From NCBI GenBank assembly GCA_965178525.1, contig CBCXVS010000249.1, positions 1-11,547 of the forward strand: 11,547 nt of DNA, given 5' to 3'. Position numbers and translations under genes: made by a program. Below the pieces are notes generated by a model that did no database searches, had not been told where the DNA came from, and was given only the letters and a program-made list of their open reading frames with translations. Below are positions 5,940-11,547 of the stretch, one piece after another. Each line of letters starts with the position of its first letter. Positions within the stretch are counted from its first letter, which is position 1. The DNA comes from CBCXVS01 sp965178525 (lineage in GTDB: Bacteria; Tectomicrobia; Entotheonellia; Entotheonellales; Entotheonellaceae).

Positions 5940-7163
5940 TCAGGGGTTGATCACGTCTATGGCGCCAAGGGCCGCAACGATTTCTTCCCAGGGCGTGTAA
6001 ATGGCGTATTTGGTTCCCGGAACCGGGGTATTGCCCCGGTTGTAGGCTAAGACATCATTGCCATCGGCTTCGGCAACGTTGATGCCGAGCAGGGCGACAT
6101 CGTTGCCGTTGGTAATTTCAAAGACCGGGCCGCCACTGTCACCGCTAACCGTGGTGTAGGTGGCCACGACCTGATTCATCAGGGTTTGCTCGGGATCAAA
6201 TTCTCCCGCCTTAAACTTCACCGTTGCCCCAAGTGCCTGAATCTTCCCACTGGATGCTGAGGTCGAACTAATGCCCTGCATATTGACCATATCATCCTGG
6301 GAAGAGTTGGCCGAATCTTTGACGGATTTCACTTTGTAGGTACTGTTAGCATCTTTCCAGATGAGGCCCAGAGAGGGGGCGGCATTTTGGTCGACGTATT
6401 CTCCCCAGGCCGCATCTGCCGCTCCGTTTTTCCAATCGCTGATAAGCTTGACGCTCCCGATCCGGTTTGCAGCAGGGGGATTGATGGGCTGATACACCGC
6501 CCGATTTGGGGACGCTTTCGCGTCACCCGCGACGTGACCGGAGAGAATAAACCCGACTTTACCTCCAAGTTTCCCCACAACTGATAAGGTTCCGAGTGAG
6601 CCCTTGCTATAGCTCGTATAGATCTGCGTGCCGCCAATGATCGGTCGAATTTTGTCGGTGTTTGTCGCGTGCCGCCGCGGGTTCACAGGAGCGATTTGAA
6701 CCGGCAGATCACCGGTAAAATCCTGGAGTCTCCTGCGATACGTTTCCAGGGGAATGCCTCCATCCGAAAAGAGGCCGATCTGCAGACATGCCTGTTGCCG
6801 GTCGACAGCACACAGGGACAAGGGCAGGGCCTTATCGGAAGTGTCTTTCATAAAATCGGTCAGGGCTTTGTGCGCATCATGCAAGTGGTCGAGCAGCATG
6901 GGATTCCTCCAGTTTCGCCGGATATGAACGCCTCCCATAAGAACAGATCGACGACGCGTATAAGGTCCTCCTCTGATCGACAACGTATCCTGGCCTTGTC
7001 GATCACCAAAAGTTGCGATCCTCAGCGTGTCCTCTTGGTTTGCGGCTGCCCTCGGCAGGTCTGCCGGAGCGAGCGCAAGAGGCGATTGTATAGGTGGAAT
7101 AGTAAAAGTTGCCATCTGAATATTGTTCTCAATCGGCTTGATCGCCGTTATCCCGTGAGTCAT
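5940..7163 (-). CDS. Trypsin-like (S1-type) serine protease
   Basis: The 407-residue protein has an S1-type protease domain in its second half. IRPIIGGTQIY (172-182) opens the barrel. The catalytic His is 210 in FILSGHVAG, Asp is 250 in GAADAAWGEY, and Ser is 343 in SGDSGGPVF, followed by LLGINVAEADG. All three catalytic residues are thus present. The first 170 residues are not recognised and carry a basic patch (YTRRRSVLMGGVHIRRNWR). They show no clear signal peptide, so the enzyme is probably cytosolic or exported by another route. Start ATG 7163 has no convincing ribosome site, and ATG 7115 (Met17) is an alternative. The gene stands alone on its strand between mazEF and the MFS gene, so no partner or substrate is suggested by context. 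Confidence 0.82.
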   Translation of the reverse strand: MTHGITAIKPIENNIQMATFTIPPIQSPLALAPADLPRAAANQEDTLRIATFGDRQGQDTLSIRGGPYTRRRSVLMGGVHIRRNWRNPMLLDHLHDAHKALTDFMKDTSDKALPLSLCAVDRQQACLQIGLFSDGGIPLETYRRRLQDFTGDLPVQIAPVNPRRHATNTDKIRPIIGGTQIYTSYSKGSLGTLSVVGKLGGKVGFILSGHVAGDAKASPNRAVYQPINPPAANRIGSVKLISDWKNGAADAAWGEYVDQNAAPSLGLIWKDANSTYKVKSVKDSANSSQDDMVNMQGISSTSASSGKIQALGATVKFKAGEFDPEQTLMNQVVATYTTVSGDSGGPVFEITNGNDVALLGINVAEADGNDVLAYNRGNTPVPGTKYAIYTPWEEIVAALGAIDVINP

Positions 7164-7270
7164 AGCAGACCAACAGACGGCTGGCCCACGTGCAAATCGG
7201 TCTCCATTTTTTCTATCGTTTGCATTCGGGTAGGAGGAGCATCAGTTCTCATCCCAACCCTGTTGGAATA

Positions 7271-7276
7271 ACTATA
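7271..7276 (-). promoter_or_regulatory. Possible -10 box of the protease promoter
   Basis: TATAGT on the minus strand matches the -10 consensus at 5 of 6 positions and lies about 110 bases upstream of the protease start. No good -35 box lies 17-18 bases upstream (AAACTT / CAAACT). The 11-bp tandem repeats occupy the place where an activator would bind. The call is weak. Confidence 0.3.
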
Positions 7277-7302
7277 CCGCGACTTCAGCCTGCAAGTTTG
7301 CG

Positions 7303-7335
7303 CCAATGTTACGCAAATGTTGCGCAAATGTTACG
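7303..7335. repeat. Three 11-bp tandem repeats upstream of the protease gene
   Basis: The units are CCAATGTTACG (7303-7313), CAAATGTTGCG (7314-7324) and CAAATGTTACG (7325-7335); CAAGTTTGCG (7293-7302) may be a fourth, decayed unit. The period is about one helical turn, so the same face of DNA is presented each time, as in arrays bound cooperatively by a regulator. Together with the decayed unit they end some 15-20 bases upstream of the TATAGT box. Confidence 0.8.
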
Positions 7336-7598
7336 CACAGGCCGATGCATGACCCAGCCTGCTGGTGCCGGGTGATCGATGGCGTGGACATATGCGCGAG
7401 CCCCAACTGCTGCGCCTTGCGGCAGGCAAGGCATTGACCGCCGCATGACTTGCCTGTATCCTGCCCCTTATGGGCATGTCATTCTCGGCCATGATGATCG
7501 GAATGCTCAAGGAGAGCGACACCCATTCGGTCCTGTGCACCAGTCCAGAAATGTCTCCTGCATGGTCTGCAGCTCTCAAGAATATGCGGCACTGGCGC
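7336..7598. other. Non-coding stretch before the MFS gene
   Basis: No reading frame here looks like a gene: the frames lack ribosome sites and have shadow-like composition. The only structure I see is a short hairpin, GCCTTGC with GCAAGGC around a 5-base loop (about 7416-7434). No tRNA or recognisable RNA gene is seen. Confidence 0.5.
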
Positions 7599-7653
7599 CG
7601 CGTGTTGTGAACTCCTGCATGCCTGCACAACACGCGATCCCCGGTAGACCGGG
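7599..7653 (+). promoter_or_regulatory. Inverted repeats just upstream of the MFS gene
   Basis: CGCGTGTTGTG (7599-7609) pairs perfectly with CACAACACGCG (7626-7636) across a 16-base loop. A second palindrome, CCCGGT-AG-ACCGGG (7640-7653), follows 4 bases later. Both end shortly before the ribosome site of the MFS gene. The first is either an operator for a dimeric regulator or a 5'-UTR hairpin. The regulator itself is not in the window. Confidence 0.6.
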
Positions 7654-7671
7654 TATGACGCGCGGAGGATC

Positions 7672-8985
7672 ATGCGCATGGCTCCTCAGCCCACTCCCGC
7701 TCCACGGTTTTTTTATGGCTGGATCGTCCTGGCAGCCTGCTCGCTCATCATCCTGGTCTCCTCCGGCACCACGATGGTGTTTGGTGTCTTTATTAACCCT
7801 ATGGTAGCGGATCTGGGGTGGTCGCACAGCATCCTGTCCATGAGTTATGCCATCTCGGCCGTCGTCAGCGGCCTGGGGATCCTGGCAGTGGGATCGCTCA
7901 TCCATACCCACAGCGTGCGCGTGCTCCTCTTCTGGGGCACGCTCCTCCATGGGCTGGGCTTGTACCTGACCAGCACGGTGACGACCGTGGGCGCGTTCTA
8001 CTTCTGGTATGGCGTCGTCGCCTCGCTCGGGCGCAGTGTGTTCATGTTGACAAGTGTCACCCTGATCACGCGGTGGTTTGAGAAACGGCGGGCAACGGCC
8101 ATGGGCCTCACCCGGGCCCTGGGTGGTTTGGCGTCCTTTATTTTCGCCCCCCTCCTCACTTGGGTCATCCTGCGGTGGGACTGGCAGACGGCCTTTGTGG
8201 CGCAGAGTCTCGTCATGACGGGCGTCGTGGTGCTGATGTGCTTCGTCCTGCGGGATTATCCGCACGAGATGGGCCTCAGGCCCTATGGGGCGGAGGCCCC
8301 GGTCACGCCACCTCCGCCGGCCACGCCGGCGCGCCCGGCTGACTCGGTTGGCCAGTTGTGGCAGCGCGTCTTGCACATGCAAGGATTCTGGACACTTGCG
8401 GGAATCAACTTTTTTTGCTGCGTCTGTCACTCCGTGCCGCTCGTCCATGTCGTGGGGTTCGCGCAAAGCGCCGGTCTCTCCGCCTTGACCGCGGCCTGGG
8501 TCTTAGGCATCATGTCGTTCTCGTCAACGGTCGGGCGTGTGGCCTGGGGTGTCTTTACCGACCGCCACGGGGCGCGGCTGACCCTCATCCTAACCCTGTT
8601 TATGCAGGGCACCCTGGTGCTCTGGCTGATCAACACCCAGGACCCCGCGATTTTCTTTCTCTATGCTGTGGTGTGGGGCTTTGGCTTCGGCGGGGTCAAC
8701 ACGCAGTACGGCGTGGTGGCGCGCGAGCTCTACGGCCCGCGCCACTTCGGCCCCGGGTATGCGGGTCAGATGTGCTTCTCCATGGTGGGAATGGCAGTTG
8801 GCGGGTTTCTCGGCGGCTATCTCTACGATCTGTCTCAGAGCTACGTTGCCTCGTGGCTCGTTAGCTTTGGGGCGGGGCTCATTTCGTCGCTGTTGGCCAT
8901 GGACCTGCTGCTACAAGGTGACCGGACCCAGGCCGCGCAGGCTGCGGACGCAGCGGAGACGGCGCGTCCGGTCCAGGCCCCCTGA
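7672..8985 (+). CDS. MFS transporter, monocarboxylate-porter (MCT/OFA) type
   Basis: The 437-residue membrane carrier has about 12 membrane segments in two halves, joined by a Pro/Ala-rich cytoplasmic loop near 200-228. The opening RFFYGWIVLAACSLIILVSSGTT and the GVF-xxP-M-x-x-DLGWS phrase (38-51) are typical of MCT-like and oxalate/formate-type carriers. Motif A is degenerate in the first half (GSLIHTHSVRVLL, about 74-86) and well kept in the second (GVFTDRHGARL, 293-303). These carriers usually move small organic acids with protons, but the substrate is unknown here. ATG 7672 lies only 3 bases after GGAGG (7664-7668); ATG 7678, in frame with a 9-base spacing, is the better start (435 residues). 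No cotranscribed metabolic gene is present. Confidence 0.9.
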   Translation: MRMAPQPTPAPRFFYGWIVLAACSLIILVSSGTTMVFGVFINPMVADLGWSHSILSMSYAISAVVSGLGILAVGSLIHTHSVRVLLFWGTLLHGLGLYLTSTVTTVGAFYFWYGVVASLGRSVFMLTSVTLITRWFEKRRATAMGLTRALGGLASFIFAPLLTWVILRWDWQTAFVAQSLVMTGVVVLMCFVLRDYPHEMGLRPYGAEAPVTPPPPATPARPADSVGQLWQRVLHMQGFWTLAGINFFCCVCHSVPLVHVVGFAQSAGLSALTAAWVLGIMSFSSTVGRVAWGVFTDRHGARLTLILTLFMQGTLVLWLINTQDPAIFFLYAVVWGFGFGGVNTQYGVVARELYGPRHFGPGYAGQMCFSMVGMAVGGFLGGYLYDLSQSYVASWLVSFGAGLISSLLAMDLLLQGDRTQAAQAADAAETARPVQAP

Positions 8986-9030
8986 TGGCAAAGATACGCA
9001 TGAAGTATCAAAAAAGTAGAAGGAAAATCC

Positions 9031-9276
9031 ATGCCTAAGATTCTACATGCAATCTTTGATGGCGAAGTTCTGCGCCCTGAGGAACCCGTTGATCTGCTAC
9101 CGAACACGCGGTACGTGCTGACGGTCGAGCGTGAAGACGCAGAGCAGCACGAGGAGCACACTTATCCTCTGACGACAATCCGTGAGCTTGCAACTGACAT
9201 GGGCGTCACAGATTTATCGACGCGCCACGGTTGGTATGCCCATGGCTGTGTCCAGGATGACATACATGGGACCTAA
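9031..9276 (+). CDS. VapB-type antitoxin, DUF104 (AF2212-like)
   Basis: The 81-residue protein has the N-terminal DUF104-like phrase MPKILHAIFDGEVLRPEEPVDLLPNTRYVLTVE, a small beta domain found in antitoxins of PIN-domain toxins. A C-terminal tail (IRELATDMGVTDLSTRHGWYAHG) is the probable toxin-binding part. ATG 9031 has a strong ribosome site, GAAGGA at 9019-9024. It overlaps the downstream toxin gene by 11 bases. A short GATAC..GTATC inverted repeat (8993-9009) between the MFS stop and this start is a possible operator, though weak. Confidence 0.82.
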   Translation: MPKILHAIFDGEVLRPEEPVDLLPNTRYVLTVEREDAEQHEEHTYPLTTIRELATDMGVTDLSTRHGWYAHGCVQDDIHGT

Positions 9277-9709
9277 CCGTACGCCGATCTTTCTGGATAC
9301 GGCGTATGTCAATGCTCTCGTAAATACCCGGGATCAATGGCACGACGTAGCTATCCAATGGGAGCAAACGCTTGCGAGAGATAGACGGAGTCTTGTCACG
9401 ACCGAGTTTATCCTCATAGAAATCGCTGATGGACTTGCCGCCGTCAGATTTCGTTCCCAGGCTATACAAGTTATTGTAACTCTCAGAACCAGTCCTCTGG
9501 TCGAAACCGTTCCGGCTTCTTCGCAACTCATCAATACTGCCTTGGATCTGTATCGAAGCCGTGCTGACAAAGATTGGGGATTGACGGATTGTATCTCCTT
9601 TGTAGTCATGAGCGAGCGTGGCTTAGTCAAGACATTAACAGCAAAAGACCACTTTCGACAGGCTGGCTTTCGCGCCCTATTACTCGAAGACAATTTCAGC
9701 CCTATTTAG
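9266..9709 (+). CDS. vapC: VapC-type PIN-domain ribonuclease toxin
   Basis: Counted from ATG 9266 the protein has 147 residues. The frame is open from 9182, but that would overlap the antitoxin by 95 bases, while 9266 places the start just before the PIN strand IFLDTAYVNALVN. The metal-binding acids of the PIN fold are Asp11 (FLDTA), Glu47 (TTEFILIEI), Asp103 or Asp108 (DWGLTDCISF) and Asp128 (TAKDHF), all present. Such toxins cleave tRNA or rRNA with Mg2+, and the target here is unknown. ATG 9257 is an alternative start. The gene ends 44 bases before IS copy 2 and appears intact. Confidence 0.88.
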   Translation: MGPNRTPIFLDTAYVNALVNTRDQWHDVAIQWEQTLARDRRSLVTTEFILIEIADGLAAVRFRSQAIQVIVTLRTSPLVETVPASSQLINTALDLYRSRADKDWGLTDCISFVVMSERGLVKTLTAKDHFRQAGFRALLLEDNFSPI

Positions 9710-9824
9710 TGAGCTTTCAAATAAATCTTTGTACAGACAGGGGCGTAGGCATTAGGGTTGTTCCCCAATAGTTAATGAGGTAGGCTATCCTCCCCCAAAC
9801 GATGGAGGGAGCCCAGCCAGGTCA

Positions 9825-10352
9825 TTGGTTATCCGAGATGATCGGCAGATGAAAGCCTTAACCGGTGTGTCTCAGACGCAATTTGACTTCTTGCTGCCCG
9901 CCTTCAGCCACGTCTATCAACAGGCTCAGCAAAAACGCTATGAGGAGGGTGTCCAAGCTGGCAAACGCAGCCGAAAGCCGGGTGCAGGTATCAAAGGCAA
10001 ATTACCCACTCTGTCAGACAAACTCCTGTTCGTTCTATATTATTACAAGACGTATCCGACGTTTGATGTTCTTGGTGCACAATTTGGTATGGTACGTTCG
10101 AAAGCGAATGAAAATCTCCATAAGCTCTCTCCCATCCTGTATGACACGTTAGTGCAGTTAGACCTCATGCCTTATCGAGAGTTGAAGACCCCAGAGTCGT
10201 TGAGGGAGGCGTTGTCAGGTGTGGATCAACTGATTATTGATGCGACTGAAAGAAGCTATCGCCGGTCACAAGATGAGACGACCCAACGTGAACACTATAG
10301 TGGTAAAAAAAAGCCATACGCTGAAAAATACAGTGATGTCGATGCCGGATAA
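9825..10352 (+). CDS. IS5-family transposase, first frame (copy 2)
   Basis: The protein is the same as that at 4059-4586: the N-terminal DNA-binding part and the first catalytic Asp (LIIDATE). It starts at TTG 9825 or ATG 9849, passes the A8 run at 10305-10312 and ends soon after. No difference from copy 1 is visible, so any defect in this frame is shared and arose before the two copies separated. Confidence 0.88.
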   Translation: MVIRDDRQMKALTGVSQTQFDFLLPAFSHVYQQAQQKRYEEGVQAGKRSRKPGAGIKGKLPTLSDKLLFVLYYYKTYPTFDVLGAQFGMVRSKANENLHKLSPILYDTLVQLDLMPYRELKTPESLREALSGVDQLIIDATERSYRRSQDETTQREHYSGKKKPYAEKYSDVDAG

Positions 10353-10749
10353 ATGGATCGTCTTTCTGGGCCGTACGTTTAGTGGTCACAACCATGATTA
10401 CAGCATGTTAAAACAAGAGTTCCCACCGGACTTAGACCGGTTTAGTGACGTAGAAGTTTGGGTGCACCTGGGTTATCAGGGGATTCAGTCGGACTACAAA
10501 GGCGAAATGCTTGAGATTCCACACAAGAAACCCCGGAAGAGCAAGACGAATCCGACTCCAGAATTGACGGCGGAGCAGCAGGCGGCGAATTATGCCGTGA
10601 GTCAAGTTCGCATCTTGATCGAACATGCCATCGGCGGTATGAAGCGTTTCAACATTTTGGTGCAGCGTTTCCGCAACCGCAAAGATCACTTTGAGGATGA
10701 TTCGGTGGGCATCTGGGCTGGGCTAGGGAACCTGATCTTATGCTATTGA
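10237..10749 (+). CDS. IS5-family transposase, second frame (copy 2)
   Basis: This frame is identical to 4471-4983 and carries the catalytic core from about 10306. It has the same CAC (His) codon at 10465-10467 in VWVHLGYQG where relatives are expected to have Asp, and the Glu motif ILIEHAIGGMKRF is intact. It needs a shift at the A8 run to join the first frame. Confidence 0.85.
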   Translation: MMRLKEAIAGHKMRRPNVNTIVVKKSHTLKNTVMSMPDKWIVFLGRTFSGHNHDYSMLKQEFPPDLDRFSDVEVWVHLGYQGIQSDYKGEMLEIPHKKPRKSKTNPTPELTAEQQAANYAVSQVRILIEHAIGGMKRFNILVQRFRNRKDHFEDDSVGIWAGLGNLILCY

Positions 10750-10761
10750 GGAACAACTCTA

Positions 10762-11547
10762 ATGATCCGGCGCGCCTTTCAGCCCCTCCCACACATCCCG
10801 GCGGGCACACAGGCCGCTGCTCTTGGCGAGGGCAATTTGATTCTCGGGCAGGAACCACTCCTTCACGAATTCCCAAGCCGCTTCTTCTTTGATCTTGGCA
10901 TCCGGCCCCTGCTGTTTGGTGAGGTTGAACGAGCCCATCGATAAAAACACCACCGAGCCCGTCGTGCCCCCCGCCATGGGGCAATGCGGCCCCCATTGAA
11001 TCGTGCCGTCTTCGACGGCCTTTGGCAGACGCTTTAAAAACGTGCCGCGGTTGAGAATATCGGCGTGCACGATGCTCTTTTGACCGCGAATGAGCTGCTC
11101 CACCGCGGCCTCATCCATACTCTGGGGCGTGTTGGGGGAGGAGTAGCCGTGTTTGCGGTAGAGATCCACATAGAACTGCACGCCTTTGATCCACGGCTCG
11201 CTATCGCAGGTGGAGCGGCTCCAATCGGCGTTGATAAAATCGCTCCGTTCGAGATCCAACGAGCGAATCCAGCCATTGAGCTGCGTGTCCCCGGCGTCCC
11301 AGATCTTGCCGTACACCTCGTAGGGATATTTCGTCACCGTTTTCAAGGCTTTGAGAATGTCGAGAAAATGGTCCGTATCCCGAATCGGCCATTCTTTTTC
11401 GAAATCCAGGCCGGCTTGTTTCCAGTGGTCCGTCCGGGTGACGAACGGCGCCTGGGGCACGAGGATAAAGGGCAGATCGTAGATTTGGTCCGCATCGGCA
11501 TACCCACGATTTTGGTCCTTGATGAGCGGAAAGAGCCAGTCAATCGC
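10762..11547 (-). pseudogene. ABC sugar-importer solute-binding protein, main part (start outside window)
   Basis: There are 262 codons open from the right edge to the IS border, read leftwards; the in-frame GTG at 11460 is internal, because the frame continues to the edge. YDLPFILVPQAPFVTR, WIKGVQFYVDLYRKHGYSSP, QLIRGQKSIVHADIL, GPHCPMAGGTTGSVVFLSMGSFNL and EEAAWEFVKEWFLPENQIALAKSSGLCARRDVW follow the family 1 extracellular solute-binding protein pattern. These proteins capture sugars in the periplasm for MalFGK-type importers. The frame runs into the IS, where TAG (formed with the IS tip) stops it after GAPDH. Its missing C-terminus is at 70-255. The truncated product lacks 61 residues and is unlikely to fold well. 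Signal peptide and start lie to the right of the window. Confidence 0.9.

Larger units (their letters stand above)
9755..10759 (+). mobile_element. IS5-family insertion sequence, complete copy 2 (1005 bp)
   Basis: By eye this is the same sequence as copy 1 at a constant offset of 5766 bases, and both predicted protein frames are identical. TA lies on each side (9753-9754 and 10760-10761). The sequence to its right is the solute-binding protein gene, whose other half abuts the oppositely oriented IS at 1-69, so its two flanks were not originally neighbours. It is in direct orientation to copy 1 and inverted relative to the left-edge copy. Confidence 0.93.

Noticed and set aside
7303..7335. CRISPR array
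   Set aside because: The units are 11 bases with no spacers, far from repeat-spacer architecture, and no cas gene is present.
7379..7807. Plus-strand frame of 142 codons before the MFS gene
   Set aside because: It overlaps the start of the MFS gene, has no ribosome site and no recognisable motif. The intergenic palindromes explain the region better.
7576..8466. Long minus-strand open frame (296 codons) opposite the MFS gene
   Set aside because: Its product is low-complexity and rich in His, Arg, Asp and Gln, which is typical of a shadow of a GC-rich membrane gene. The plus-strand frame has clear transporter motifs and a ribosome site.
8993..9009. GATAC..GTATC inverted repeat as a terminator after the MFS gene
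   Set aside because: The stem is only 5 bases and AT-rich. The A run that follows is on the wrong strand for a plus-strand terminator. It is at best a weak operator for the vapBC pair.
10759..11460. Complete 233-residue protein starting at GTG 11460
   Set aside because: The frame continues open to the right edge with sensible solute-binding protein sequence (DWLFPLIKDQ...), so the GTG is internal and the gene is partial.

Overview
The window looks like an accessory stretch of a GC-rich bacterial chromosome. Gene style (CUT1 sugar importer, MCT-type MFS carrier, mazEF and vapBC modules, REP-like inverted repeats) fits a large-genome environmental bacterium. I cannot name the lineage from sequence alone. 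A visibly AT-rich insert (about 3400-3990 and 4995-5090) stands out from its GC-rich surroundings.

Layout. Positions 1-69 are the end of an IS5-family element (reverse orientation) whose body lies outside the window. From 70 to 3238 runs a sugar-type ABC importer operon: the last 61 codons of a solute-binding protein, two MalF/MalG-type permeases and a MalK/UgpC-type ATPase. It is followed by a short GC-rich reading frame that stops in the AT-rich insert. The insert holds one gene of unknown function that has a one-base frameshift and is split by a complete IS copy (3989-4993). Then come, on the minus strand, a mazEF toxin-antitoxin pair with its own promoter and terminator, a REP-like inverted repeat and a trypsin-like serine protease. 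On the plus strand follow an MFS carrier and a vapBC pair. A second, apparently identical IS copy (9755-10759) follows, and after it, on the minus strand, 262 codons of the solute-binding protein (10762-11547), open to the right edge.

Key reading. The two solute-binding protein pieces are halves of one gene: joining minus-strand 10762 to plus-strand 70 gives one uninterrupted frame (..GAPDH then YYIEATT..) with the IS target dinucleotide TA shared. The IS next to each half belongs to an inverted pair. The simplest history is an IS insertion into the binding-protein gene, then inversion of about 9.7 kb between the inverted IS copies, either by recombination or by intramolecular replicative transposition. 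The importer operon is thereby separated from its natural start, promoter and binding protein. The same excision logic repairs the unknown gene across IS copy 1, so both splits support a TA target site.

The IS is itself odd. Its transposase is in two frames joined at an A8 run, and the second half has His where I expect the second catalytic Asp of the family. Nothing here amounts to a clearly new system. The strongest items are the IS-bounded inversion, the split and frameshifted unknown gene, the suspect transposase, and the 11-bp tandem repeats upstream of the protease.
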